From positions 1-64,000 of the forward strand of contig BAXG01000028.1 of NCBI GenBank assembly GCA_001310455.1: a stretch of DNA of 64,000 nucleotides. Direction: 5' to 3'. Each line of letters opens with the position of its first letter. Positions within the stretch are counted from its first letter, which is position 1. The translations under genes and the position numbers were made by a program. Shown here in pieces: positions 10,344 to 20,912 of the stretch. Source of the DNA: Photobacterium sp. JCM 19050. Lineage in GTDB: Bacteria; Pseudomonadota; Gammaproteobacteria; Enterobacterales; Vibrionaceae. A model generated the notes under the pieces. That model was not told where the DNA came from. It worked only from the letters and a program-made list of their open reading frames with translations, and made no database searches.

Positions 10344-11623
10344 ATGAACGTAAGAGCTGCTGCCGCCCAGGTGATTTACCAGGTTGTCGACAAAGGCCAG
10401 TCCCTTTCCCAGGCTTTGCCTGCTGCACAAAAACAGGTAGCACCGCGCGACCAGGCCCTGTTGCAGGAAATCTGCTACGGCATCCTGCGCTGGCTTCCCC
10501 GCCTGGAAAGCATTGCCCGTGCCTTGATGGAAAAGCCTTTAACCGGCAAGCAGCGGGTATTCCACCACCTGATACTGGTCGGCCTGTACCAACTGGGCTA
10601 CATGCGAATCCCAGCCCATGCCGCCGTAGGTGAAACGGTAAATGCCACCAAGGAGCTTCGCAAACCCCAGCTTCGCGCTGATTAACGCGGTACTGCGTAA
10701 CTACCAGCGCAACCAGGAAACACTGGATGCAGAAGCTGTAAGCCACGATGCGGGCAAGTACGGCCACCCGGCTGGCTGCTCAAATTGCTCAAAGAGAGCT
10801 TTGGTGAAAACTGGGAAGCTGGCGTGGAAGCAACAACAGTCGCGCACCGATGTGGCTTCGGGTAAACCGCCGTCACCACAGCCGTGACAACTACCTGGAA
10901 CTGCTGGAAGAAGCCGGTATTGAGGCAGAAATCCACCCTCAGGCCACCGATGCCCTCAAACTGTCCAAGCCTTGTGATGTAAACATGTTGCCAGGCTTTG
11001 CTGACGGTTGGGTATCGGTCCAGGATGCTGCAGCGCAGCTCAGCGTGGAGTACCTCGACCCGCAGGAAAATGAACTCATCCTTGATTGTTGCGCCGCCCC
11101 GGGGGGTAAAACAGCCCATATCCTCGAGCGTCAGCCAATCGCAGAAGTGGTCGCCATTGATGCCGATGAGCAGCGCCTGAGCCGGGTATACGACAACCTC
11201 AAACGCCTGAAACTGGAGGCACAAGTTGTATGCGGTGACGCGCGTGAGCCTGCTAAATGGTGGAAGGGTGGCCAGTTTGATCGTATTCTGCTCGATGCAC
11301 CCTGTTCAGCAACCGGGGTTATCCGCCGCCACCCGGACATCAAATGGCTGCGCCGCGCCGAGGACATAGCAGCCCTTGCCGCGCTGCAATCTGAGATCCT
11401 TGATGCCATGTGGCAACAACTGAAAACCGGCGGTACCCTGGTTTACGCTACCTGCTCAGTTACCCAACAGGAAAATGCTGAGCAGATGAAAGCTTTCCTG
11501 GCACGCACGCCGGATGCTGAACTCAGACTGGGTGAAACGGACAAGCCCGGCCGACAGATTATGCCGGGCGAACTGGATATGGATGGTTTCTACTACGCCG
11601 TACTGTATAAGAAGCAGGCATAA
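10344..11623 (+). CDS. rsmB: 16S rRNA m5C967 methyltransferase RsmB, three frameshifts
   Basis: RsmB methylates C967 of 16S rRNA. The NusB-like RNA-binding domain is at the N-terminus ([17 protein letters not shown] onward). The catalytic domain carries the SAM motif [12 protein letters not shown], the PCS motif [16 protein letters not shown] and the catalytic-cysteine motif [14 protein letters not shown]. The reading frame changes near 10670 (exact base unclear), near 10772 (one C, in CGGCCTGG) and near 10832 (one A). Repaired length is about 427 residues, as in E. coli (429). It follows fmt as in most gammaproteobacteria. Confidence 0.93.
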
Positions 11624-11633
11624 ATAAACCACT

Positions 11634-11656
11634 GGCCTGCCGCTCCCCGGCAGGCC
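11634..11656 (+). terminator. Strong hairpin after rsmB
   Basis: GGCCTGCC (11634-11641) and GGCAGGCC (11649-11656) form a perfect 8-bp stem. There is no U tract after it, so it may be an mRNA 3' stabiliser or a weak terminator before trkA. Confidence 0.4.
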
Positions 11657-11707
11657 AAATTCTGTGTAACGCGGTATCTAAAAACCAAGAATAACGCAGG
11701 CTAAACT

Positions 11708-13082
11708 ATGAAAATTATCATTTTGGGCGCAGGCCAGGTTGGCGGAACACTCGCCGAGAACCTGGTTGGTGAAAACAATGACATCACCATTGTCGACCGC
11801 GACCCGGAGCGATTAAGGGAACTTCAGGATAAATACGACCTCCGGGTTGTCTGTGGCTATGCCAGCCACCCGGCCACACTTCAGGAAGCCGCGCCCAGGA
11901 CGCCGACATGCTGGTCTCTGTTACCAATTCAGATGAAACCAACATGATTGCCTGCCAGGTTGCATTCACACTTTTCAATACCCCAAACCGTGTTGCCCGC
12001 ATCCGCTCCCCTGAATACCTGGCCAACAAAGATTCACTGTTCCAGACCGACGCTTGTCCGGTTGACCACCTGATTGCCCCGGAAGAACTGGTTATCCAAT
12101 ATATCCTCCGGCTGATCGAATACCCGGGTGCCCTGCAGGTAGTAGGCTTTGCCGATAACAAAGTGGGTTTGGTTGCGGTAAAAGCTATTATGGCGGCCCG
12201 CTGGTCGGTAATGCGCTGTCGGCCCTCCGTGAGCACATGCCGCACATTGACACCCGCGTGGCGGCTATTTTCCGACAGGGACGCCCTATCCGCCCGCAAG
12301 GAACCACCATTATTGAAGCGGACGATGAGGTGTTCTTCGTCGCTGCCAGCAACCATATCCGTTCGGTGATGAGTGAGCTGCAAAAGCTCGAGCGCCCGTA
12401 CAAACGCATCATGATTGTCGGCGGTGGTAACATCGGCAGCGGCCTTGCCCGTGCACTTGAAAAGCACTACAGCGTCAAGCTGATTGAACGCAACCAGTCC
12501 CGCGCCGAACAGCTTTCCGAGATGCTGGAGAACACCATCGTATTCTGCGGTGATGCCTCGGACCAGGAATTGCTCAGTGAAGAGCACATCGACCAGATCG
12601 ACGTATTTATTGCGGTGACCAACGAAGATGAGTCCAACATTATGTCAGCCATGCTGGCAAAACGTATGGGTGCCAAGAAGGTCATGGTACTTATCCAGCG
12701 TGGTGCCTATGTGGACCTGGTACAAGGCGGGACTATCGACATTGCGATCTCCCCGCAGCAAGCGACAATTTCTGCGCTGCTTACCCACGTCCGTAAGGCG
12801 GATATCGTTAACGTATCCTCCCTGCGCCGCGGTGCGGCAGAGGCGATTGAAGCTATTGCCCACGGGGACGCTAACACATCCAAGGTTGTTGGTCGCCCTA
12901 TCGGCGATATCAAATTGCCGCCGGGTACCACCATCGGTGCAATCGTCCGTGGCGACGAAGTACTGATTGCCCACGACAGGACTGTTATCGAACAGGATGA
13001 CCATGTGGTCATGTTCCTGGTCGACAAGAAGTACATCCCTGACGTTGAACGTCTGTTCCAACCGAGTCCGTTCTTCCTGTAA
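11708..13082 (+). CDS. trkA: Trk potassium transporter NAD-binding subunit TrkA, two frameshifts
   Basis: TrkA is the cytoplasmic gating subunit of the Trk K+ uptake system. It has two RCK units, each with a dinucleotide-binding glycine motif: [13 protein letters not shown] at the N-terminus and [13 protein letters not shown] in the second half. TrkA-C domains follow each. Breaks at about 11891 (one G, AGCCGGCGCC) and 12185 (one C, AAAGCCTATT) divide it into three frames; the repaired protein is about 458 residues, the E. coli length. TrkH starts 2 bases after its stop, giving a complete transporter operon. Confidence 0.94.
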
Positions 13083-13084
13083 CC

Positions 13085-14529
13085 ATGTTTAATATAAAAC
13101 CTGTTCTCTTCGTAATAGGCTGGTGCTGTCCAAGCTGGCCCTGTTTATGTACGTCCCGACCCTGGTCGCCTTCTTCAGCGGCACTGACGGCTTTCTTGAG
13201 TTTGGTACTGCGGTATTAATTACCCATGCAGTCGCCGTTCTGTGCCTGACAGCCGGGCGCACACCGGAGTTCCGCCTCAGTGTGCGGGATATGTTTATCA
13301 TTACGACATTTGTCTGGACCATCGCCAGTGCCTTTGCCGCATTGCCGTTTGTGTTCATCAACCACATCAGCTTTACCGATGCCTATTTCGAAACCATGTC
13401 CGGGCTCACCACCACGGGCTCCACGGTGCTGAGCGGGCTCGATAACATGGCACCATCAATACTGCTCTGGCGTTCCTTGCTGCAGTGGCTGGGCGGGGTA
13501 GGCTTTATTGTGATGGCGGTTGCTATCCTGCCGTTTTTGAACGTCGGCGGTATGCGCCTTTTCCAGACCGAGTCCTCAGATTGGTCGGACAAAAGTGCAC
13601 CGCGCACCAAGCAGGTCGCCGCCAGCATCATGAAGGTATATGTCTTTCTGACTGCGCTTTGCATCATCGGCTTTGAGCTGACAGGCATGAACACCTTTGA
13701 AGCCATAAACCATGCCTTTACAACCCTGTCCACCGGGGGTTATTCCACTACTGACAGCTCAATGAACGGCTTTTCCAAAGGTGCGCACTGGGTAGCCACC
13801 ATCTTTATGTTTGCCGGCGGCCTGCCGTTCCTTTTGCTGATGCAGGGAATGAAAAAGCACAACCTGAAGATGATTTTGCAGGATGCGCAGGTGCGTGGCT
13901 TTGCAATGTTTGTGGTGATTTCCAGTCTGGCGGTCGCCGCCTGGCTGACTGTCACCCGGGATTACTACTGGCTCGATGCCATCCGGGTATCCATGTTCAA
14001 CATTGTATCGGTCGCTACTACTACCGGGTTTGGCCTGGATGACTTTACCGCCTGGGGGCCTTTCCCATCGGTACTGTTTGCCTTTGTGCTGGTGATTGGC
14101 GGGTGCTCGGGCTCTACGGCTGGCGGGATAAAAATCTTCCGCTTCCAGATTGCCTTTGCCCTTTTGAAAAAGCAGATTATGCAACTGATTCACCCCAACG
14201 GGGTGTTTGTGCAGCGCTACAACGGACGCCCGGTTAACGAAGATATCGTCCGCTCTGTGGTCGCCTTTGGCATTACCTTTATGTTTACCATACTGTTTGT
14301 TGCCATGGCGCTGGCGATGACCGGGCTCGACCCGGTTACCAGCCTGACTGCATCAATGACCGCCGTTGCCAACGTGGGCCCGGGCATGGGCACCATCGTT
14401 GGCCCGACGGGCAATTTTTCCACCCTGCCAGACCTTGCCAAGTGGCTGCTCAGCATTGGCATGATGATGGGTCGCCTGGAGATCCTCACCGTGCTAGTTC
14501 TGTTCTTCCCGGCGTTCTGGAAGGACTGA
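13085..14529 (+). CDS. trkH: Trk potassium transporter membrane subunit TrkH, frameshifted
   Basis: TrkH is the inner-membrane pore of the Trk system. The main frame shows the four pore loops of this family, including TMSGLTTTGSTVL, FTTLSTGGYST, VATTTGFG and VANVGPGMG, separated by hydrophobic segments. The first dozen codons (MFNIKPVLFVIG) are in another frame; one T or C restored near 13120 joins them and gives about 481 residues (E. coli 483). The start at 13085 is chosen because it directly follows trkA and continues the membrane helix. K+ uptake here may matter for osmotic adjustment in salt water. Confidence 0.92.
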
Positions 14530-14542
14530 TTAACAGTAAAGA

Positions 14543-15340
14543 TTACGCATCGGTGCTTTGGTCAAGGAAGACCTGCACCTGATTCCGGATAGCCTCGTCC
14601 GGTGTGCCAGATGCGATATACAGCTCCCGCTTGAGCTCCCCGGCTCCCAGCATTCCCATCAACATCCCACCGACACCGTTCAGCTTTCGATCAATCTCGA
14701 ACCACAATTTCAGGCCGTCATCCTCCCGCCAGGCAACCAGTTCCAGCTCTTTCCATTTCCCGACGTAACGCCCGGAAACCGGTTCGAACTCAAACTCCTG
14801 CGCAAAAGGCAGACCGAACCCTTTCACCTCTTCGCATTTAGCCCGTTGCAGGCGAAGCCCCATGTTCTCAACAGCAACAAACACCTGCTCCAGAAGCGGG
14901 TCCGGTTTTACCGTCAAAACATCGCGATCAGAAGGGTCTACCGCCAGGGATACATCCAGCTGGGTATCGAGCCAGACTTTGGCTTTGCCGACAGTCACCG
15001 GTGTGTTGAAAGGAAGAACCAGCACCACACTGAATCGGCGCTGCTCGCTGGGTTTGATGGAAAATGCTTCCTGAAGCGTCCAGGAGGTCAGTTTGTAGGT
15101 TTGCTTTTCCCAGCGGTATTTGTCTCCCTGCTCACCGCTGTCACGCACCCGGACATGGGCCATATACTGGCAACACAGCGCAATGTGGATGTTGTCGACC
15201 TGCTGCTCGACACTACCGCCGGTCACTTCGATGGACACATCAACCGGCTCACCGGGGGCCAGGTTGTCAGAATCCAGGACCGCGTCAACCTTTGCCCCAC
15301 CCACACCAAATCTCGCCAGAGTCTGTCTTAATAGTGACAT
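14543..15340 (-). CDS. Spo0M-type (sporulation-control) family protein
   Basis: The 265-residue protein belongs to the Spo0M family, which has an arrestin-like beta-sandwich N-terminal half. It begins MSLLRQTLARFGVGGAKVD, the typical family opening, followed by the PGEPVDVSIEVTGGSVEQQV segment. In Bacillus the family affects sporulation entry; this organism type does not sporulate and the role in gammaproteobacteria is unknown. The start at 15340 is chosen because AGGTAGGGAT precedes it and the family begins there. It converges on trkH with a 13-base gap. Confidence 0.8.
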   Translation of the reverse strand: MSLLRQTLARFGVGGAKVDAVLDSDNLAPGEPVDVSIEVTGGSVEQQVDNIHIALCCQYMAHVRVRDSGEQGDKYRWEKQTYKLTSWTLQEAFSIKPSEQRRFSVVLVLPFNTPVTVGKAKVWLDTQLDVSLAVDPSDRDVLTVKPDPLLEQVFVAVENMGLRLQRAKCEEVKGFGLPFAQEFEFEPVSGRYVGKWKELELVAWREDDGLKLWFEIDRKLNGVGGMLMGMLGAGELKRELYIASGTPDEAIRNQVQVFLDQSTDA

Positions 15341-15528
15341 ATCCCTACCTATTTTACGGTTGTCTCTTTGTTCTCCATACGGCGAAGGCTTGCAATACCC
15401 CCTCACCTTATAGAAAACTACTCAAAACATAAGTTGATGAACTGACTGTAAACCATAGTCATTCATCTACACTAAAAAGAAAACCCCGCTCAGTCTAAGG
15501 TGACTGATATCTTGTTGGATAAGACCGA

Positions 15529-16557
15529 ATGAAAAAGGACAGTTTTGTTGAATCAACTCGGAATCTGAAAAAAGCGGTTCCGCTGATGATCAAACATAAG
15601 GTTCCCACCACGCCCACCAACTACGCGCTGTGGTACACCTATGTGTCTGACAACCTCCCTGAGCTCAATGCTCAAATGGACAAAACCCTGAAAGAGCATG
15701 GCACATGTGGTCCGAACCATTGTGAAACCCTGTACCGAGACCACCTGGCCGACCATCATGAGAGAGATTTCAGCCAGCTCCGCCGGAGTTTCCAGGCCCT
15801 TGCCCAGGAGATGGGCAGCACAATGACAGACACCATCAAGGACACGTCCAATTTCCAGGAAACACTGGAAGAAACCTTCACCCAGCTGGCCCGGGTAGAA
15901 GAAGAGGGCCTGTCGATTGAAGAAACCATGGCGCTGGTAAAGAACATGGTGAAAGAATCCCGGGGTATCCGTTCATCCACTTTGCATTTCAAATCTCAGC
16001 TAAAGGATGCCCAGGAAGAAATCACCCGCCTGCGTGAAGAGCTCAACAGCTCCCAGCAAGATGCCCTGCACGACGGCCTGACCGGCATTCTCAACCGGCG
16101 TGCCTTTGATACAGAGCTGGCAAACTTCGCAGCCCACCACGATATCAAAAACGGGTTTTGCCTTTGCATGGCCGACCTGGATCACTTTAAGTCATTCAAT
16201 GACAATTACGGCCACTGGCTCGGTGACCAGGTACTGAAGATGGTCGCCCAGCGTCTGGAATCGAGTTGCCGGGACGGCATGATGGCATTTCGCTATGGCG
16301 GGGAAGAGTTCGCCATTCTGATACCGGGCAAAAAGCTGGGTACGGCGTGCCGCATTGCAGACTCCATCCGCTCAGCAGTTTCCAAGCTTTCAATCCGCGA
16401 CAGGCGTAAGGGAACCACGGTCGATAAAATGACATTGTCGATTGGCGTGGCTGAATTTAACCCCGGGGAGCCGGTAGATAGCCTGATTGACCGTGCTGAC
16501 AAACAGCTTTATGAAGCGAAGAAACTGGGAAGAAACCGGGTGATGCCTCTCTCCTAA
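15529..16557 (+). CDS. Diguanylate cyclase (GGDEF domain)
   Basis: The 342-residue soluble protein would make cyclic di-GMP from two GTP. Residues 1 to about 130 form a helical domain opening FVESTRNLKKAVPLMIKHKV, of a type seen in other Vibrio and Pseudomonas cyclases. A probable coiled coil (about 140-180) leads into a GGDEF domain from DALHDGLTGILNRRAF to the end. The active-site motif is GGEEF (residues 257-261), and DLDHFKSFND binds substrate, so it should be active. The RxxD product-inhibition site is not preserved: the matching stretch reads RDGMMAFRYGG. No signal peptide or membrane segment is seen. It appears to be monocistronic. Confidence 0.93.
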   Translation: MKKDSFVESTRNLKKAVPLMIKHKVPTTPTNYALWYTYVSDNLPELNAQMDKTLKEHGTCGPNHCETLYRDHLADHHERDFSQLRRSFQALAQEMGSTMTDTIKDTSNFQETLEETFTQLARVEEEGLSIEETMALVKNMVKESRGIRSSTLHFKSQLKDAQEEITRLREELNSSQQDALHDGLTGILNRRAFDTELANFAAHHDIKNGFCLCMADLDHFKSFNDNYGHWLGDQVLKMVAQRLESSCRDGMMAFRYGGEEFAILIPGKKLGTACRIADSIRSAVSKLSIRDRRKGTTVDKMTLSIGVAEFNPGEPVDSLIDRADKQLYEAKKLGRNRVMPLS

Positions 16558-16596
16558 AAGAGGCAGCCACCCATTGGTAAGCCATGTTTCAAAGGC

Positions 16597-17271
16597 TCAG
16601 GTAAGCAGGTCAATCACCGCTTTCCGAGCCTTTTCAGAATCACCGCTAATGATGCCTTCCACAATGCGCTGGTGCACATCCAGTTTCAGCACCCGATCGC
16701 GGGTGATAATCAAAAAGTACTTTTCAAAGACTGCCCGGAAAAGGTTACCGAACGGGCTGAGGAAGTGGTTGCCGGAGGCAAAGTAAATGAGTTGGTGGAA
16801 CCGGGTATCAATTTCAACCCAGCGAAGCTGGTTGAAGTCTTCACCCAGGGCATGCATCTCTGCCATCAAGTCACGAAGCTCAGCCTTGTCTTCTTCCGTC
16901 GCATTAAGCGCCGCACTGGCTGCTGCTTCCGGCTCAAGGGCCAGGCGCACATGTTGGTACTCTTTAATCAGCTCTTCATTGTCTTCAAAGCTTATCCAGG
17001 AGAGCAAATCCTGATCCAGGTAATTCCAGTTTCGCTTTGGTAAAACCCGGGTGCCAATTCGGGGGCGTGGTAACACCAACCCTTTGGCTGCCAGCATTTT
17101 AATCGCCTCTCTTACAGCAGTCCGGCTGGCATTGTGTATTTCACCCAGTTCGACTTCGCCCGGAAGAATACCTCCCGCTTCCACCTCACCGTTAAGAATA
17201 CTGCGCGCTATGGTCTCTGCAATTTTGTAAGATAAGTTGCGATTCACATACGGGGATTGGCCCTGCAACAT
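16597..17271 (-). CDS. GntR-family (FCD domain) transcriptional regulator
   Basis: The 224-residue protein has an N-terminal winged helix-turn-helix (about residues 10-75, GILPGEVELGEIHNASRTAV with the recognition helix after it). An all-helical FCD ligand domain follows, with the metal-site pattern DTRFH and a later VHQRIVEGI histidine. The linker RNWNYLDQDLLSW is like that of sugar-acid regulators such as DgoR. The target genes are not adjacent and the ligand cannot be told. A strong ribosome site (GGAAGGAG) supports ATG 17271. It converges on the diguanylate cyclase gene. Confidence 0.88.
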   Translation of the reverse strand: MLQGQSPYVNRNLSYKIAETIARSILNGEVEAGGILPGEVELGEIHNASRTAVREAIKMLAAKGLVLPRPRIGTRVLPKRNWNYLDQDLLSWISFEDNEELIKEYQHVRLALEPEAAASAALNATEEDKAELRDLMAEMHALGEDFNQLRWVEIDTRFHQLIYFASGNHFLSPFGNLFRAVFEKYFLIITRDRVLKLDVHQRIVEGIISGDSEKARKAVIDLLT

Positions 17272-17877
17272 ATCAAGTCTCCTTCCTTATACTTCTTCCG
17301 CGCTTTCTAAACCCAATCAGCGTAAAACGCAACCATGGCTTATTAGCCGCTTGTCCTGATTATTTAAACGCATTACACCATAAACCCATACAGATAACAG
17401 ACAATAACTGCCAGTCTGTGTCGCTGTTCACTTTTCATTCACCATTTACTAATAAATCTCACCTCGACGACATCTAAAATTGGTGATATTCTCGCCACCT
17501 ACCGCACCGGGTCGCTATGAGTTTTTATTCACTGAGCCCCGTATTTACTGGTTTCATTTTGTTTTGGCCATGGACGCGCCCTGTTGAGAGAATCACCATG
17601 CGTCCTGTTACTGTTCAGCCAATGCGCCATGTCCGCAGCCCTTCCCGTTTACGCAGCACCTCTTTTGCCCCGCGCTTTAACTACGCAAACCGCAAACAGA
17701 ATGAAGCAGAAATAATTGCCTCATTCCGCCCGGCACCCAAGCAAGCCGCGTAACGAGAAACAGCATCACGCTTTGATTGCTTATCAGTGCATAAGCTATC
17801 TGCTAACATCACTTCATTAATCATAAAAATCAGGCCATGGCTGGAAAGCCATCCCAACTGAAAACAGGAAAGTCACC
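17272..17877. other. 606-base interval between gntR and yihD
   Basis: No recognisable gene family or tRNA is seen. The left part should hold the gntR promoter. The only open frame of note is the doubtful small ORF at 17517. A short hairpin ATGGCT/AGCCAT lies at 17834-17849 just before the yihD ribosome site. Confidence 0.5.
17517..17753 (+). CDS. Doubtful small ORF, basic peptide
   Basis: A 78-codon frame, or 51 codons if ATG 17598 is used, encodes an arginine-rich peptide (MRPVTVQPMRHVRSPSRLRS at the internal start). I do not recognise it. The longer form has a hydrophobic patch (VFTGFILFWPW). Neither start has a strong ribosome site. It may be non-coding, and is listed because it is the only candidate in a long interval. 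Confidence 0.25.
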   Translation: MSFYSLSPVFTGFILFWPWTRPVERITMRPVTVQPMRHVRSPSRLRSTSFAPRFNYANRKQNEAEIIASFRPAPKQAA

Positions 17878-18144
17878 ATGAAGTGTCATCGCGTAAATGA
17901 AGTCATTGAATTGCTCCACCCTGAATGGAAAAAGGAGCCAGAGCTGAACCTGATGGAAATGCTGCGTAAGCTGGCAGATGAGGCCGGGTTTGAAGGTCGT
18001 CTGGAAGATCTGACTGACGACGTACTGATCTACCACCTCAAAATGCGAAACAGCGACAAAGACGCGATGATCCCGGGACTGGCGAAAGATTGCGAAGAGG
18101 ACTTTAAAACTGCCATTCTTCGCGCTCGTGGCATTATCGACTGA
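17878..18144 (+). CDS. yihD: YihD family protein (DUF1040)
   Basis: The 88-residue protein is nearly collinear with E. coli Yih[18 protein letters not shown] at the start, [19 protein letters not shown] in the middle and [16 protein letters not shown] at the end. Function is unknown. In E. coli yihD lies directly before srkA-dsbA; here ccoG has come between. An AGGAAAG ribosome site precedes the start and a strong terminator follows, so it forms its own transcription unit. Confidence 0.95.
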   Translation: MKCHRVNEVIELLHPEWKKEPELNLMEMLRKLADEAGFEGRLEDLTDDVLIYHLKMRNSDKDAMIPGLAKDCEEDFKTAILRARGIID

Positions 18145-18158
18145 TTCCAAAGACACAA

Positions 18159-18190
18159 AACACGCGGCTTTTCTGCCGCGTGTTTTTTAT
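18159..18190 (+). terminator. Rho-independent terminator after yihD
   Basis: AACACGCGGC (18159-18168) pairs perfectly with GCCGCGTGTT (18175-18184) around the loop TTTTCT, followed by T's. Confidence 0.9.
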
Positions 18191-18365
18191 TTCCCGCCTG
18201 AATTCTATTAACAAACCACACAATTTTTATTAGCCATTGCTCAAACTATGACCTCGTTAGGATAATCAGCACCTTGGTTGATCTATAATCGCCGGATTCA
18301 CTTATCTGAATAGAAGAGTCAGGCAACGAATCTGACCGGATACCCAAGCCCAAGGAAAGCATGTC

Positions 18366-19796
18366 ATGAGCAAGGATAAGATTGACGTCAAAGAAGTTCC
18401 CGTCCAGCAGTTCAACCCCAAAACCCACAAAGGAAGCGCTGACCGCTTTAACCCCAGCAACCGTATCTATGTGCGCGCCGTTAAAGGGTTTTACCAACGG
18501 ATGCGACGCTATATGGGCTGGGTGTTTATGCTGTTTTTATCCTCACTCCCTGGATTTCCTACGGTGACCGGCAGGCAATCCTGTTGGATATTGGCAGCCA
18601 ACGGTTCAATTTTTTTGGCACTACGCTCTGGCCACAGGATCTGACTCTTCTCGCTACCCTGTTTATGATTGCCGCTTTCGGCCTTTTCTTTATCACGACC
18701 TTCCTTGGCCGAGTCTGGTGCGGGTACTTCTGCCCGCAAACCGTTTGGACCTTTATCTACATCTGGTTTGAAGAGAAGCTGGAAGGCGCAGCAAATAAAC
18801 GAAGAAAACAGGACCAGCTGAAGCTCACGCCTAACCTGATACTGCGAAAAACCCTGAAACACATCGCCTGGATTGCCGTCGGGCTGGTGACCGCCATTAC
18901 CTTTGTTGGCTACTTCGTACCAGTCAGGGATCTGGTTGTTGAGTTTTTTACTTTCCAGGTCAGTTTCTGGCAGGGGTTCTGGGTATTTTTCTTTACCATC
19001 TGTACCTATGCCAATGCGGGATGGATGCGATCCATCGTCTGTATCCATATGTGTCCATACGCCCGTTTCCAGTCCGCGATGTTCGATAAAGACACCTTCA
19101 TTGTCGGCTACGACACCGACCGCGGTGAGTCCCGCGGCCCTCGTCCTCGCAAGAAAGATCCGAAAACACTTGGCCTTGGCGATTGCATAGACTGCAAACT
19201 TTGCGTCGAAGTGTGTCCTTCCGGTATCGATATCCGGGATGGCTTGCAGTACGAGTGCATCAACTGCGGCGCTTGTGTCGATGCCTGCGACCAGACCATG
19301 GATCGCATGGGTTACGAAAAAGGCCTTATCAGCTACACCACCGAACATAAACTGGAAGGCCACCAAACAGATATCGTCCGCCCCAAACTGATTGGCTACG
19401 GCATCGTCATGGCCGTGATGGTTGGCGTGTTCTTTACCCTGCTCAGCAACGTACAGCCAATGGGGCTTGATGTGCTCCGTGATCGGAACCAGCTGTTCAG
19501 AATGAATAACGAAGGCTGGTGGAGAACACCTACACCCTGAAAATCCTCAACAAAACCCAGCAGCGTCAGGAATACACCCTGTCAGCCCAGGGGCTGGAGG
19601 ATATCCAGTGGTACGGACAGAAAAAAGTCACCGTTGAAGCCGGTGAGGTGTTCAACCTGCCGGTCAGCCTTGGGTGGATCCTTATGTGCTGCCGCAGTCT
19701 ATCGCCGATATCACTTTCACCCTGACACGGGAAACCGAGGAAGGGGTGGAGAGCATCCACACCGAAAGCCGGTTTATCGGCCAGCAAGGCCGCTGA
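18366..19796 (+). CDS. ccoG: Cytochrome c oxidase accessory protein CcoG, three frameshifts
   Basis: CcoG (FixG/RdxA) is a membrane ferredoxin-like protein that helps supply copper to cbb3-type cytochrome oxidase. Several membrane helices with the motif RVWCGYFCPQTVW precede two 4Fe-4S clusters (CIDCKLCVEVCPSG and CINCGACVDACDQTMD). A C-terminal immunoglobulin-like periplasmic domain ends FIGQQGR. Breaks lie near 18536 (one T in a T run), 19516 (one C, GGCCTGG) and 19673 (one G). Repaired length is about 477 residues. It stands apart from any ccoNOPQ genes in view and lies between yihD and srkA. Confidence 0.92.
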
Positions 19797-19814
19797 TTCC
19801 CATCGGTTGGCAAA

Positions 19815-19838
19815 GAAAGGGCTCTTCGGAGCCCTTTC
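19815..19838 (+). terminator. UUCG-tetraloop hairpin after ccoG
   Basis: GAAAGGGCTC (19815-19824) and GAGCCCTTTC (19829-19838) form a perfect 10-bp stem closed by TTCG. No U tract follows. It may act as a weak terminator or as an RNA-stabilising element between ccoG and srkA. Confidence 0.55.
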
Positions 19839-19880
19839 AAGTAAGATAGTTTCCAATAGCTATCTTTGGAGCCTGTCCCT

Positions 19881-20871
19881 GTGAACCAAACCGATCACGC
19901 TTTTTCCTTTGAGACCCTGACCCCGGATCTGATGCTGGATGCCCTGGCTGGCATCGGTATTTACCCGGAGTCCGGCCTGCTGGCGCTGAACAGTTATGAA
20001 AACCGGGTTTACCAGTTCGTCAACGAAGACAAACAGCGGTTTGTCGTGAAGTTTTACCGCCCGGAGCGCTGGTCTGATGCCCAGATCCAGGAGGAACATG
20101 GTTTCGCGGCCGAGCTGGAACAGGCCGATATCCCAGTGGCAGTGCCCGTGGAATATGACAGCCAAACCCTTCATCACCATCAGGTTTATCGGTTTGCCCT
20201 GTTCCCAAGCCTGGGCGGGCGACAGTTTGAAGTGGACAACTGGGACCAGCTTGAATGGGTTGGGCGCTACCTTGGCCGCATCCACCAGGTCGGCAGCAAA
20301 TCATCATTTCTTCACCGGCCGACCATGGGCCTTGAGGAATACCTTTATCAGCACGTGAGGTGCTTCGCCAGAGCAATATGATTCCGGCGCACCTGGAAGC
20401 GGCATTCTTTCCCGACCTGGACCGGCTTATTGCCCGTCTGGAAGCCTTTGGCCTCAAAATCTCAGTGCTATCCGCCTTCATGGCGATGTACACCCGGGAA
20501 ATATTTTGTGGCGGGACGGGCCGCTGTTCGTCGATTTGGACGACGCCCGTAACGGTCCGGCTGTCCAGGATTTATGGATGATGCTAAGCGGGGATCGCGC
20601 AGATAAACTTGCCCAACTCGACACAATATTGGAAGCTTACGGGGAATTTGCGAACTTCGACGCAAGTCAGCTGCAACTTATTGAGCCGTTGCGCGGTCTT
20701 AGAATGGTGCACTACATGGCTTGGCTGGCTAAACGCTGGCAGGATCCGGCATTTCCACGTGCATTCCCGTGGTTTGCCGATGCAAAATACTGGGAAAATC
20801 AGGTTCTGGCGTTCAAAGAGCAAATTGCTGCGCTGGAAGAACCGCCACTCCAGCTGATGCCGCAGTGGTAA
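19881..20871 (+). CDS. srkA: Stress response kinase A (YihE), two frameshifts
   Basis: SrkA is a Ser/Thr protein kinase of the aminoglycoside-phosphotransferase fold that protects cells during envelope and oxidative stress. Landmarks in order are LNSYENRVYQF, FVVKFYRPERW (ATP-binding Lys), GGRQFE, the catalytic loop LHGDVHPGNILWRDG and the metal-binding FVDLDDARNG. Breaks near 20354 (one C) and 20480 (one C) split it; the repaired protein is about 330 residues (E. coli 328). GTG 19881 is chosen because GGAG lies 9 bases upstream and the family begins at this point. DsbA follows, as in E. coli, where the two are co-transcribed. Confidence 0.92.
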
Positions 20872-20912
20872 ACGTCAGCCCAATACAGAGAGAACAAGGG
20901 AGAATACAAATA

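Noticed and set aside
16544..16565. TGCCTCT/AGAGGCA inverted repeat at the end of the diguanylate cyclase gene as a terminator.
   Set aside because: It overlaps the coding end and has no T run on either side, so support is too weak.
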